Shown here one piece after another: positions 26,982-35,854 of a DNA stretch of 64,000 nt. Below the pieces are notes generated by a model that worked only from the letters and a program-made list of their open reading frames with translations, did no database searches and had not been told where the DNA came from. Made by a program: the position numbers and the translations under genes. The DNA is taken from contig CAWFYK010000001.1 in NCBI GenBank assembly GCA_963820035.1, positions 310,001 to 374,000 of the forward strand, read 5' to 3'. Source of the stretch: JAWWPG01 sp963820035. Its GTDB lineage: Bacteria > Actinomycetota > Actinomycetes > Propionibacteriales > Nocardioidaceae. Positions within the stretch are counted from its first letter, which is position 1, and the number at the start of each line of letters is the position of its first letter.

Positions 26982-28226
26982 ATGCGCGAGACCCGCCGCG
27001 CGTTCCGTGACCCCGAGGACCGGTTCCTCGGCGGGGTGGCGAGCGGGCTTGCCGACCATCTGGGGTTGTCGGCGTTGCGGGTTCGTGTCGCCTTTCTGCT
27101 CCTCGCCCTGCTGGGGGGCTTCGGGGCGGCGCTCTATGCCGGGCTCTGGCTGATGCTGCCGCTCAAGGGCCAGGAGCTCGTCGCCTCGACGGAGCCGCCA
27201 GGCGTCGCATCGGCTACCCGGCGGGGACTCCGCACGATCACGGCGCCGGATCGCCGTCGAGACGTCGCCGTGGTGTTGTCACTCGTCGTATGCTTCGTCG
27301 GTTTCGCTGCGCTGCTGCAGGGAGTCGGTCTCGGACTGAGCGCCCGGGTGTTCTGGCCTGTCCTCGTCGGCTCGTGCGGCGTCGTACTCCTCTGGTGGCA
27401 GACCGACCAGACCTCGCGCTACGCCTGGCTGGAGACCTCCGGCGGCTGGAAGACCTGGCTGCGCACCGGCGCGGGGATCGCGTTGGTGGCGGTGGCGATC
27501 AGTCTCGCCGTCTTCCAGTCGGGGGTGAGAGGAGCACTGGGTACGGCGGTGGCGACCCTCGTGCTGGCCCTGATCGGGGTGGCGCTCGTTGTCGGGCCCT
27601 GGCTGCTCCGCACCAACCGGGCGTTGCGCTTCGAACGCACCGAGCGGATTCGCACCCAGGAACGAGCCGACGTGGCCGCCCACCTGCACGATTCCGTGCT
27701 CCAGACGCTCGCGCTGATCCAACGGCAGGCCTCGGACCCGCAGGCCGTCACTCAGCTGGCCCGGACTCAGGAGCGTGAGCTCCGCCGCTGGCTCTTCGAG
27801 CCGGAGGACCACGACGGCTTGATGCTGGGGACCGCACTCAAGGACGCCGCGGCCGAGGTGGAGGACTCCCGGGGAGTCCCGGTCGAGCTCGTCATCGTCG
27901 GTGACGCGCCGGTGGGCGACCACTTCCCGCCTCTCGTCGCGGCCGCCAGGGAAGCGGTGCTCAACGCGGCTCGGCACTCAGGCGCCGACCGCATCGACGT
28001 CTACGGCGAAGTGGGCCTGGACGGGGTCGAGATCTTCGTGCGGGACCGCGGATCCGGGTTCGATCCCGACGCCGTGCCGGCGGACCGGATGGGCATCCGC
28101 GGCTCGATCGTCGACCGGATGGTCCGGCATGGCGGCAGTGCCGTCGTACGCTCACATCCTGGTGACGGAGCCGAGGTGAGGCTCTGGATGCCGGCCGATC
28201 CGAAGAGGCAGGAGACCGCGAGGTGA
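26982..28226 (+). CDS. PspC-fused sensor histidine kinase
   Basis: About 414 residues. A PspC domain (RFLGGVASGLADHLGLSALR) leads into several membrane helices, then a HisKA_3 dimerisation helix with the phospho-acceptor in ADVAAHLHDSVLQTLALIQR. An HATPase domain follows (AAREAVLNAARHSGADRI; FVRDRGSGFDPDAVP). Possible starts are ATGs at 26961, 26964, 26973 and 26982; GGAGGGG at 26966-26972 favours 26982. It overlaps the response regulator by GTGA and forms a two-component pair for envelope stress. Confidence 0.9.
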   Translation: MRETRRAFRDPEDRFLGGVASGLADHLGLSALRVRVAFLLLALLGGFGAALYAGLWLMLPLKGQELVASTEPPGVASATRRGLRTITAPDRRRDVAVVLSLVVCFVGFAALLQGVGLGLSARVFWPVLVGSCGVVLLWWQTDQTSRYAWLETSGGWKTWLRTGAGIALVAVAISLAVFQSGVRGALGTAVATLVLALIGVALVVGPWLLRTNRALRFERTERIRTQERADVAAHLHDSVLQTLALIQRQASDPQAVTQLARTQERELRRWLFEPEDHDGLMLGTALKDAAAEVEDSRGVPVELVIVGDAPVGDHFPPLVAAAREAVLNAARHSGADRIDVYGEVGLDGVEIFVRDRGSGFDPDAVPADRMGIRGSIVDRMVRHGGSAVVRSHPGDGAEVRLWMPADPKRQETAR

Positions 28227-28867
28227 ACGAACGGCTGCGCGTCGTCGTCGTGGACGACCACGCCATGTTCCGGAGCGGGGTCAAGGCCGAGCTCGCGTCG
28301 AGCGTGGAGATCGTCGGTGAGGCCGAGGACGTCGAGTCGGCGGTCGCCGTCATCACCTCGACCCGGCCCGACGTCGTGCTGCTCGACGTGCACCTGCCCG
28401 GCGGCGGCGGCACCGAGGTGCTGCGGCGCGTCGGTGTGACCCTTCCCGACGTGACGTTTCTGGCGCTGAGCGTGTCCGACTCGGCCGAGGACGTCATCGC
28501 CGTCATCCGCGGTGGGGCGCGCGGCTACGTGACCAAGAACATCACCGGCGACGACCTCGTCGCGGCCCTGCGGCGGGTGCACGACGGCGACGCCGTCTTC
28601 TCACCGCGGCTCGCGGGTTTCGTGCTCGACGCCTTCGCCGGCCAGTTCGAGGTCGCGCAGGTCGACGAGGACCTCGACCGGCTCACCGTGCGAGAGCGGG
28701 AGGTGATGCGGCTGATCGCGCGAGGCTACGCCTACAAGGAGGTGGCCGCGGAGTTGTTCATCTCCATCAAGACCGTCGAGACGCACGTCTCCAGCGTGCT
28801 GCGCAAGCTCCAGCTGTCCAGCCGCCACGAGCTCACCCGGTGGGCCTCCGAACGGAGGTTGCTCTGA
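28223..28867 (+). CDS. NarL/LuxR-family response regulator
   Basis: 214 residues. The receiver domain has VVVVDDHAMF, the phospho-acceptor Asp in DVVLLDVHLPGGGG and the conserved Lys in GYVTKNITGDDL. The C-terminal LuxR helix-turn-helix reads LTVREREVMRLIARGYAYKE. The start GTG overlaps the kinase stop. Likely targets include the PspC operon on the other side of the kinase (inference). Confidence 0.95.
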   Translation: MNERLRVVVVDDHAMFRSGVKAELASSVEIVGEAEDVESAVAVITSTRPDVVLLDVHLPGGGGTEVLRRVGVTLPDVTFLALSVSDSAEDVIAVIRGGARGYVTKNITGDDLVAALRRVHDGDAVFSPRLAGFVLDAFAGQFEVAQVDEDLDRLTVREREVMRLIARGYAYKEVAAELFISIKTVETHVSSVLRKLQLSSRHELTRWASERRLL

Positions 28868-28884
28868 CCCGCGATGATGGTGCC

Positions 28885-29214
28885 ATGGTGGAGGTGACCG
28901 ACGTCCCAGGGGAGCAGCGGTTCGTCATCAGCGTCGATGGTCAGCGAGCCGGACTGCTGGACTACGCGCTTCGTGGCGACCTGTTCGTCGCGCTGCACAC
29001 CGAGATCGACCCGGCTTATGCCGGCCAAGGGCTCGGCGGCATCCTGGTCCGTCAGGTGCTCGACGGGGTGCGTGACGCCGGGATGCGGCTGCGGCCGCTG
29101 TGTCCGTTCGTGGCTCACTTCGTGCGCAACAACGCCGACTACGCGGACCTCGTCGAGGATGGGGCGGGTGCCGGGAGTGCTGCCACGGATGCCACGAGCG
29201 AAGGAGCGTCCTGA
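28885..29214 (+). CDS. YjdJ-type small GNAT acetyltransferase
   Basis: 109 residues. The whole protein is the short GNAT-like domain: LLDYALRGDLFVALHTEIDP, YAGQGLGGILVRQVLDGVRD, then LCPFVAHFVRNNADYADLV. Acceptor unknown. A frame back to 28840 is open, but the ATG at 28885 starts just before the domain. Its stop abuts the next GTG. Confidence 0.8.
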   Translation: MVEVTDVPGEQRFVISVDGQRAGLLDYALRGDLFVALHTEIDPAYAGQGLGGILVRQVLDGVRDAGMRLRPLCPFVAHFVRNNADYADLVEDGAGAGSAATDATSEGAS

Positions 29215-29556
29215 GTGGACCTCGCCCACAAGCTGTTGCTGGTGGTCCACCTGCTCGGCATGGCCGCCCTGTTCGGTGGCGCCTTCGTGCAGTTGCGCGA
29301 CGAGGTCAAGGTCGTCAACTCCGCCATGCTCTATGGCGCGTTGACGCAGGTGGTCAGCGGACTGCTCCTCGTCGGCGTGATCGAGGGGCAGAACGAACCG
29401 CTCGACCACGCCAAGGTGGGGGTCAAGCTTGCGGTGGCCCTCGTCGTAGCCGTGCTGTGCTGGGTCAACCGCGCCAAGGAGCGGATCCCCGCCGGCCTGT
29501 TCAACGGCATCCTGCTTCTGACCGTCGCCAACGTCGTCATCGCCGTCTTCTGGTAA
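29215..29556 (+). CDS. Four-helix membrane protein of unknown function
   Basis: 113 residues with four hydrophobic segments (KLLLVVHLLGMAALFGGAFV; LYGALTQVVSGLLLVGVI; GVKLAVALVVAVLCWVNR; ILLLTVANVVIAVFW). GGAG lies seven bases before the GTG, which follows the acetyltransferase stop directly. A family B tandem array starts 16 bp after its stop. Confidence 0.8.
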   Translation: MDLAHKLLLVVHLLGMAALFGGAFVQLRDEVKVVNSAMLYGALTQVVSGLLLVGVIEGQNEPLDHAKVGVKLAVALVVAVLCWVNRAKERIPAGLFNGILLLTVANVVIAVFW

Positions 29557-29572
29557 CCCTCCCCCGCCTTCT

Positions 29573-29679
29573 CGACGATCCGAGACTTTCGGCACCACCA
29601 TCCGAGATCATTTCGGCACCACCATCCGAGACTTTCGGCACCACCATCCGAGAGTTCCAGTACGACGGCCCGAGCTCGG
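29573..29679 (+). repeat. Family B 22-bp tandem array, copy 1
   Basis: Units start at 29573, 29595, 29619 and 29641, with a partial one at 29663. Core CCGAGACTTTCGG joined by GCACCACCAT or GTACGACG-type linkers. The second unit has a 2-base insertion. Sense orientation, 16 bp after the membrane-protein stop. Confidence 0.93.
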
Positions 29680-29768
29680 AGTCGCCGGCGACGCGGCGCG
29701 CCGTACGTAGGTCACTGCGCCTGTCAAGTCCAGACCATCAAGAGCCGCCACGGCTCGGGAGCCTCAGG

Positions 29769-32321
29769 TCAGAGCTTCTCGACGGGGGAGTAGCGCAGCA
29801 GCAGGCGCTTGACTCCGGCGGAGCCGAAGTCGATGCTGGCCTCGGCACGCTCGGCCTGGCCTTGCACCGTAACGACCGTGCCCATCCCGAACGAGTCGTG
29901 CATCACCCGGTCGCCGGGCTCCAGCGACGGGACCGGCCGGGTCCCTCCGGTCGGTTTGGGTGCCGGCAAGACGGGGGTACGCCGCCGTACCCCAGAGCCG
30001 AACGACTCCGGGACGGACCCACCGGCAGCGACGTAGCGGCTGGACGCCGAGGAACTTCCCCAGACGGCCTGGGCCTCCTCGGTGCGGCGCCAGTCGACCA
30101 GGCTCTCCGGCAGCTCCGCGAGGAAGCGCGACGGCGGGTTGTGCTGCGGGGCGCCCCAGGCCGAGCGGACGATCGCCCGGGAGAGGTAGAGCCGCTCGCG
30201 TGCCCGGGTCAGACCGACGTAGGCGAGCCGTCGTTCCTCCTCGAGCTCGGTCGGGTCACCAACCGCGCGTGCGTGGGGGAAGACGCCGTCCTCGAGCCCG
30301 CTCAGGAACACGACGGGGAACTCGAGACCCTTGGCCGTGTGAAGGGTCATCAAGGTGACCACCCCGCCGGACTCGTCCTCGTCGGGGATCTGGTCGGAGT
30401 CGGCCACCAACGCGACCCGCTCGAGAAACTCGCCGACGGTGGCCTCGTCGCGTTCGTCGGCGAACTCGCGGGCCACCGCGAGCAGCTCGCCGAGGTTCTC
30501 GACCCGGCTCTCGTCCTGGGGGTCGCTCGACGCCTCGAGCTCGGTGAGGTAGCCGGACTTCTCGAGCGCCGCCTCCAGCACCTGGTCGGGTCGGGCGCCC
30601 TCCGCGAGCATCGTCTGCAGCTCGGTCACCATCGAGACGAAACCCTCGATCGCGTTGAGCGACCGCGTGACGATGCCGGGGGCCTCGGACGCGCGCTGCA
30701 GCGCTTCCCAGAAGGAGATCCCGGCCCGCTGGGACAGGACGTCGACGCAGGCCTGCGCACGATCACCGATGCCGCGTTTCGGGACATTGACGATGCGTCG
30801 CAGCGAGACGGCGTCGTCGGGGTTGTCGAGCAGCCTCAGATAGGCGAGCGCGTCACGCACCTCGCGCCGCTCGTAGAACCGCACACCCCCCACAACCTTG
30901 TAGGGCAGGCCGACCCGGATGAAGACCTCTTCGAACACACGGCTTTGAGCGTTGGTGCGGTAGAACACCGCGACCTGCCCGGGGGTCGCCACGCCCTCGT
31001 CGGTCAGCCGGTCGATCTCCTCCGCGACGAACTGCGCCTCGTCGCGCTCGCTGTCGGCGACGTAGCCGACGATGCGCTCGCCGTCACCCGCTTCGGACCA
31101 GAGGTTCTTGGGCTTGCGGCCCGGGTTGCGCGAGATCACCGAGTTGGCGGCGTTGAGGATGGTCTGGGTCGACCGATAGTTCTGTTCGAGCAACACGGTC
31201 TGGGCGTTGGGGAAGTCCTCCTCGAACTGGAGGATGTTGCGGATGCTGGCACCCCGGAAGGCGTAGATCGACTGGTCGGCGTCACCGACGACCATCAGCT
31301 CCGCTGGGCTCACGCTGTACGACGGTCCACCGCCCTGGCCGTCGGCGCCGCCGGCTGCTCCACTGCCTGTTCCGCTGCCTGCTCCGCCGCCAGGTGTGTC
31401 ATCGGCGCCGACTGCGACCGCCGGCTCTTCGACGCCGACGAGGTCTCCGTCCGCCGTACGACGGGTTGCGGCAGTCGCGCACAGCTCCCGGACCAGCATG
31501 TATTGCGCGTGGTTGGTGTCCTGGTATTCGTCGACCAGCACCTGACGGAACCGCCGACGGTAGGTCTCCCGCACGTCCGGAAACGCTTGGAACAGATGGA
31601 CCGTCGTCATGATGAGGTCGTCGAAGTCGAGCGCGTTGGCCGCCTTGAGCCGTGCTTGGTAGGCGACGTAGCACTCGGCGAACGTGCGCTCGAGGTGGGT
31701 CTCGGCCTTGGCGGTCGCGGCCTCGGCGTCGAGCAGCTCGTTCTTGCAGTTGCTGACCCAGTTGAGTGCGGCGCGGGGGTTATAGCGCTTGACGTCGAGA
31801 TCGAGGTCGCGGCAGACGAGCGTCATCAGCCGGCGCGAGTCGGCGTCGTCATAGATCGAGAAGTTGGAGCCATAGCCGAGCCGGGCGATCTCACGGCGCA
31901 GGATCCGCACGCAGGACGAGTGGAACGTCGAGACCCACATGATCTTGGCCCGGCCGCCGATCAGCTCGGCCACCCGGTCGCGCATCTCCGCCGCGGCTTT
32001 ATTGGTGAAGGTGATGGCGAGCACGGACCCTGGATGGACGTCGCGCTGGCCCACGAGCCAGGCGATGCGCCGGGTCAGCACGCGGGTCTTGCCGGACCCG
32101 GCGCCGGCCACGACCAGCAGGGCCGGACCCTCATAGGTCACCGCGCGGCGTTGCGACTCGTTGAGGCCCGCGAGCAACTCGTCGGCTGTCGGTCCACGGC
32201 TTCGGTTGGGGACGTCATCGCCGCGGTCGACCACCATGTTGGCGGCCGCGTTCGCGGCCTCGTCCGCAGGGTCGAATGGCTTCGGTTCGGCAAGCCGAGG
32301 CAGCGGGAAGAGCGTTGACAT
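29769..32321 (-). CDS. pcrA: UvrD/PcrA-type DNA helicase
   Basis: A superfamily 1A helicase of about 850 residues. Motif I is VVAGAGSGKTRVLTRRI, motif II VLVDEYQDTNHAQY, motif III GDADQSIYAFRGA, motif IV region YRSTQTIL and motif VI VGLTRARERLYL. A Gly/Ser-rich insert (near residues 330-365) separates domains. The C-terminal Tudor-like tail (GDRVMHDSFGMGTVV) is typical of PcrA. I take the ATG at 32321 (MSTLFPLPRLAEP); ATGs at 32333 and 32354 are in frame and none has a clear ribosome site. Confidence 0.95.
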   Translation of the reverse strand: MSTLFPLPRLAEPKPFDPADEAANAAANMVVDRGDDVPNRSRGPTADELLAGLNESQRRAVTYEGPALLVVAGAGSGKTRVLTRRIAWLVGQRDVHPGSVLAITFTNKAAAEMRDRVAELIGGRAKIMWVSTFHSSCVRILRREIARLGYGSNFSIYDDADSRRLMTLVCRDLDLDVKRYNPRAALNWVSNCKNELLDAEAATAKAETHLERTFAECYVAYQARLKAANALDFDDLIMTTVHLFQAFPDVRETYRRRFRQVLVDEYQDTNHAQYMLVRELCATAATRRTADGDLVGVEEPAVAVGADDTPGGGAGSGTGSGAAGGADGQGGGPSYSVSPAELMVVGDADQSIYAFRGASIRNILQFEEDFPNAQTVLLEQNYRSTQTILNAANSVISRNPGRKPKNLWSEAGDGERIVGYVADSERDEAQFVAEEIDRLTDEGVATPGQVAVFYRTNAQSRVFEEVFIRVGLPYKVVGGVRFYERREVRDALAYLRLLDNPDDAVSLRRIVNVPKRGIGDRAQACVDVLSQRAGISFWEALQRASEAPGIVTRSLNAIEGFVSMVTELQTMLAEGARPDQVLEAALEKSGYLTELEASSDPQDESRVENLGELLAVAREFADERDEATVGEFLERVALVADSDQIPDEDESGGVVTLMTLHTAKGLEFPVVFLSGLEDGVFPHARAVGDPTELEEERRLAYVGLTRARERLYLSRAIVRSAWGAPQHNPPSRFLAELPESLVDWRRTEEAQAVWGSSSASSRYVAAGGSVPESFGSGVRRRTPVLPAPKPTGGTRPVPSLEPGDRVMHDSFGMGTVVTVQGQAERAEASIDFGSAGVKRLLLRYSPVEKL

Positions 32322-32410
32322 GTCGAGTGCCATCGTACGGGGCCGGGCCGACATACCCTCGACGCTGCCGTCTCGTGCCGAGCGGTCAGCTCGAGCGCCT
32401 GGAAGTCCGC

Positions 32411-32555
32411 ATTCGGCGGGAAGAATGTGACGGCTCGGCGGGAAGAACGTGACGGCTCGGCGGGAAGAATGTGACGGCTCGGCGGGAGGAACGTGACGGC
32501 TCGGCGGGAAGAATGTGACGGTTCGGCGGGAATTAGGTGACGGCTCGACGAGCGG
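32411..32555 (-). repeat. Family A 22-bp tandem array, copy 4
   Basis: About 6.6 units, + strand core GACGGCTCGGCGGGAAGAA then T/C-GT, with full units at 32429, 32451, 32473, 32495 and 32517 and partial ones at each end. ATGT and ACGT ends alternate, giving a 44-bp higher-order period. It separates idi from pcrA and contains the idi stop codon. Confidence 0.96.
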
Positions 32556-33165
32556 CGGGTGGCAGGCTCGACTCGGCCGCCCCCGGCCAGCGGAGTGGGT
32601 CGTCGCCGAGCGCCGCGAGCTGCTGAACCTGTTCGACGCACCAGGGCGACACCTCGCGCCGGCCGGCGAGCACGCTGTCGCGGAACGAGACCCAGGGCAC
32701 CCACGTCGTCGCCGCCACCTCGTCAGGGTCGACGTCCGGCGCGTCGTCGGTCTGAGCCGTGGTCACCGGGCAGATCTCGTTCTCCGTCATGCCGTTCGCC
32801 ATCACTGCGCGGTAGCGGAAGCTCGGCAGCACCAGCCGGAGCTCGTGGAGCCCGATGCCCAGTTCCTGGCGGGTACGACGGCGTACCCCGGCCAGGAACT
32901 CCTCGCCCGGAGCAGGATGGCCGCAGACTGTGTTGGTCCACACTCCCGGGAAGGTCAGCTTGTCGAGTGCCCGCCGGGTCAGCAGCAGCTCGCCACCGGA
33001 GTTGAAGACGTAGCAGGAGAAGGCCAGGTGCAAGGGGGTCGTGCTGCTGTGCACGACGCGCTTGTCCTCCGCGCCGATCGCGCGACCGGCCTCGTCGAGC
33101 AGGACGACCCGCTCTCCAGCCTCCGGACGGGCTCCCACAGCGCCGACCGCCTCGGACGCCATCAC
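32533..33165 (-). CDS. idi: Isopentenyl-diphosphate delta-isomerase
   Basis: Interconverts IPP and DMAPP. 210 residues of the Nudix type. The active-site cysteine is in TNTVCGHPAPGE and the Nudix box region reads GVRRRTRQELGI. Other metal ligands are in HLAFSCYVFN. The start overlaps the preceding FAD oxidoreductase stop (ATGA). The last residues (RAVT) and the TAA stop fall within degenerate units of a tandem array, so the array has replaced or moved the original 3' end. It is the fourth gene of the T3PKS operon. Confidence 0.95.
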   Translation of the reverse strand: MMASEAVGAVGARPEAGERVVLLDEAGRAIGAEDKRVVHSSTTPLHLAFSCYVFNSGGELLLTRRALDKLTFPGVWTNTVCGHPAPGEEFLAGVRRRTRQELGIGLHELRLVLPSFRYRAVMANGMTENEICPVTTAQTDDAPDVDPDEVAATTWVPWVSFRDSVLAGRREVSPWCVEQVQQLAALGDDPLRWPGAAESSLPPAARRAVT

Positions 33166-34184
33166 GCCGGCCTGGCGAGCTCGTTGACCGCTGCGCTGAA
33201 CACCCGCGGCATCCTAGCCGCAGCCGGCACGATGGCCGCGCGCACGGGAGACAGCCGGGAGGCCCCCAGCAGAGACGCCGTGAGCAGCCGATAGCGCCAG
33301 GTGATGTGCCGCCACGAGGGCTCATAGAGCTCCGGTCGGCCGGCGGCGATCGCGGCGATCGCGGCGCGCGCCTGGGCCAGCCCGAGCGCGATCCCCTCCC
33401 CGGTCAGGGCGTCGACGTAACCGCTGGCATCGCCCACCAGCAGAACGCGCCCGACGACGCGGCGCGTGGACCGCTGTCGCAGCGGCCCGGCGCCACGAAC
33501 CCGCGACAGGGCCGCCCCGGCCAGCCGCTCCCGGATCGACGGAAAGCCCGACAGGAGGTCGTCAAACGTCCCGCGAGCCCGGGTCAGCAGAGCGACCCCG
33601 ACGAGGTCAGGCGCTACCGGGGTCACATAGGCCTCGGCTTCGGGTGACCAGTGCACCTCGACATGGTCGGTCCAGGGCGCCAGCTGGGCATGACACCTCA
33701 AACCGAAGCGGCGCGCGGTCCGCACGGGTCGGTCCAGCGCAAGCTCGCGTCGCAAGGGTGAGTGAAGGCCGTCAGCGGCCACCAGGTAGCGCGCCGCGAC
33801 GCCTTCGAGGTGGACCTGGGAGCCGTTCTGAGCAATGTCGCCGACCGCCCGCCGGACGACTGGGATGCCGGCGTCCCTGACGGCGGCTGTCAGGGCCGCA
33901 TGCAGGGTCGTACGGCGGACACCGCGGCCCATCCCATGCCGGAAGTCGGCCTGTGCGGAGGACCCACCCGCGATGTAGTGGATCCCGCGCAGCTCCTGAC
34001 CGGCTGGATGGACGCCGAGATCGCCCAGCGCCGCCACGGCCCCGGGCATCAGGCCCTCACCGCAGGCCTTGTCGATGCTGCCGTCACGTGGCTCGAAGAC
34101 GCTGACCTGGAGGCCGGCCCGGTCGGCGTACAACGCGGTTGCGAGCCCCACGGGCCCACCGCCCGCCACCGCCAGGTCAAGCAT
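33162..34184 (-). CDS. FAD-dependent oxidoreductase of the T3PKS operon
   Basis: 340 residues. FAD-binding motif LAVAGGGPVGLATALYADRA at the N-terminus and a second FAD motif, GRVLLVGDASGYVDALTGEG. It belongs to the group that includes geranylgeranyl reductases and aromatic hydroxylases. Next to a type III PKS and a methyltransferase it resembles the srsABC phenolic-lipid arrangement of Streptomyces griseus, where the flavoprotein hydroxylates the resorcinol. Which reaction it does here is open. It overlaps both neighbours. Confidence 0.82.
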   Translation of the reverse strand: MLDLAVAGGGPVGLATALYADRAGLQVSVFEPRDGSIDKACGEGLMPGAVAALGDLGVHPAGQELRGIHYIAGGSSAQADFRHGMGRGVRRTTLHAALTAAVRDAGIPVVRRAVGDIAQNGSQVHLEGVAARYLVAADGLHSPLRRELALDRPVRTARRFGLRCHAQLAPWTDHVEVHWSPEAEAYVTPVAPDLVGVALLTRARGTFDDLLSGFPSIRERLAGAALSRVRGAGPLRQRSTRRVVGRVLLVGDASGYVDALTGEGIALGLAQARAAIAAIAAGRPELYEPSWRHITWRYRLLTASLLGASRLSPVRAAIVPAAARMPRVFSAAVNELARPA

Positions 34185-34731
34185 CGGACAGGCTCTCGTG
34201 AGTCACCGGAAGCTGTTGCAGGGCAGCGTTCTCCACGCGAACTCGCACCCGCAGCAACGCTGCGTTGAGCACCGTGAAGACACTCGCGGTGATCCATGCG
34301 GTGTGCACCAGAGGCAACGCGAAACCCTCGACGACGACCGCGACGTAGTTGGGGTGGGACAGCCAGCGGTAGGGCCCGCGCTTGACCAGTGGCAGGCCGG
34401 GTATGACGATCACCCTCGTGTTCCAGCGCCGCCCGAGCGTGGCGATGCACCACCAGCGCAACGCCTGCGAGGCGACGACCAGGGCCAGCATCGTGAACCC
34501 GAGCAGAGGGATGAACGGCGGCCGCATGATCCATACCTCGGCAACGGCGCCGACAAGCAGCCCGGTGTGCAGCATCACCATGAGGACGTAGTGGGTCTGC
34601 CCGGACTCGACCCCGCCGTTGGCGAGGCTCCAAGCGGCGTTGCGTTTCGAGACGACCAGCTCGGCGAGCCTCTCGATGCCGACGAGACCCACGAGCACCG
34701 TGAAGAGCACGAGGCTCGTGGTGCCGGTCAT
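34177..34731 (-). CDS. Isoprenylcysteine carboxyl methyltransferase-family protein
   Basis: 184 residues, five or so membrane segments. The SAM-binding C-terminal signature is clear: LGRRWNTRVIVIPGLPLV, then GPYRWLSHPNYVAVVVEG. In bacterial T3PKS operons such proteins O-methylate phenolic lipids (family knowledge). It starts 4 bp after the T3PKS stop and overlaps the next gene by 8 bp. Confidence 0.85.
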   Translation of the reverse strand: MTGTTSLVLFTVLVGLVGIERLAELVVSKRNAAWSLANGGVESGQTHYVLMVMLHTGLLVGAVAEVWIMRPPFIPLLGFTMLALVVASQALRWWCIATLGRRWNTRVIVIPGLPLVKRGPYRWLSHPNYVAVVVEGFALPLVHTAWITASVFTVLNAALLRVRVRVENAALQQLPVTHESLSDA

Positions 34732-34735
34732 CGTC

Positions 34736-35824
34736 TCATCCTCGCAGCAGAACGAGCTCGAGGCAGAACCCCGGCCCCATGGCCATGGCGATGCCGTAGG
34801 ACCCCGGCCGAGGCGGCTTCATGCGCAAGGTGTCTTCGAAGACGTGCAGCACCGACGCAGACGACAGATTGCCGATCCGGTCCAGCGAGTCCCACGTCAT
34901 CGCCAGCGCCTCGGGCGGCAGATCGAGGGCCTGCTGGATCGCCTGCAGCACCTTCGGGCCGCCGGGATGGCTCACCCACCACTCGATGTCGTCGCGGTTC
35001 AGGTCGTTGGCAACCAGGAACTCGTCGACGTCGGCGGCCAGGAACGTGCGCACGAGCTCCGGCACCTCGGCGCCGAGCACGATCCGGAAGCCGCTGGCCC
35101 CGATGTCCCAGCCCATCGCGCGCTCCGTGTCGGCGTACAGCCTGCTGCGGGTGGCTATGACGACGGGCGCTGACCTGGTCGCACCGGCAACGGTCGGCTC
35201 GCCTTGGATGACGGCCCGCTCGCTGCCGACGGCGACCACCGCGGCCGCCCCGTCACCGAACAGCCCGCTCGCCACGAGGTTGGGCACCGATGCGTCGTCG
35301 CGCTGCACCGTGAGGGAGCACAGCTCCACCGCCATCAGCACGGCGACCTCATCGGGATGACCGACGAGGTAGTCGTGCAGCCGAGCGATCCCGGCCGCAC
35401 CGGCGACGCAGCCGAGCCCGACGATCGGAACCCGTTTCACGTCAGGTCGCAGGCCGATCCGCGCGCTCACCCGGGCGTCGAGCGAAGGCACGGCGAGGCC
35501 GGTGACCGTGACCGAAATCAGCACGTCGACGTCGGAGGGAGTCAGGTCGGCGGCCTTCAGGGACTCCATGACCGCCCGGCTGCCGAGCTCCACCCCGGCG
35601 GCGATGAACGCATCGTTGGCCGTCCCGAAGTCGCCGAGGTCGCCGTAGGCCTCGAGGGGCAGGGCCAGGTGCCGGAAGCTCACGCCGGCGTTGGCATGAA
35701 AGCGCTCCAGAACGGCGCGATCGACCCCCTCCTGGAGGATGACGTCGGCGAACGCAGCGGTGACCTCGGCCTGGGGGTAGCGGTGCTCCGGCAGCGCTCC
35801 GCGGACCGCACGTATCTGCGTCAT
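34736..35824 (-). CDS. Type III polyketide synthase
   Basis: 362 residues, chalcone-synthase fold. The nucleophile Cys is in VPIVGLGCVAGAAGIARLHD, the catalytic His in WWVSHPGGPKVL and Asn in IGNLSSASVLHVFED; the GFGPG-like C-terminal loop reads AMGPGFCLEL. Starter and product cannot be read from sequence; alkylresorcinol, pyrone or tetrahydroxynaphthalene types are possible. It starts the minus-strand operon from a probably leaderless ATG (TAGGCT, six bases, ATG), back to back with the UbiA gene. Confidence 0.92.
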   Translation of the reverse strand: MTQIRAVRGALPEHRYPQAEVTAAFADVILQEGVDRAVLERFHANAGVSFRHLALPLEAYGDLGDFGTANDAFIAAGVELGSRAVMESLKAADLTPSDVDVLISVTVTGLAVPSLDARVSARIGLRPDVKRVPIVGLGCVAGAAGIARLHDYLVGHPDEVAVLMAVELCSLTVQRDDASVPNLVASGLFGDGAAAVVAVGSERAVIQGEPTVAGATRSAPVVIATRSRLYADTERAMGWDIGASGFRIVLGAEVPELVRTFLAADVDEFLVANDLNRDDIEWWVSHPGGPKVLQAIQQALDLPPEALAMTWDSLDRIGNLSSASVLHVFEDTLRMKPPRPGSYGIAMAMGPGFCLELVLLRG

Positions 35825-35830
35825 GCAGCC

Positions 35831-35848
35831 AGCCTAGGGGGCTACTCT
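35831..35848. promoter_or_regulatory. Back-to-back -10 elements for T3PKS and UbiA genes
   Basis: Only 30 bp separate the two divergent start codons. TAGGCT on the minus strand (35836-35831) lies six bases before the T3PKS ATG. TACTCT on the plus strand (35843-35848) lies six bases before the UbiA GTG. Both transcripts would be leaderless and each -35 would fall inside the other coding region. Confidence 0.45.
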
Positions 35849-35854
35849 CATGGC

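Noticed and set aside
29100..32318. Plus-strand frame of over 1000 codons across pcrA
   Set aside because: Antisense shadow of pcrA, whose helicase motifs are all intact on the other strand.
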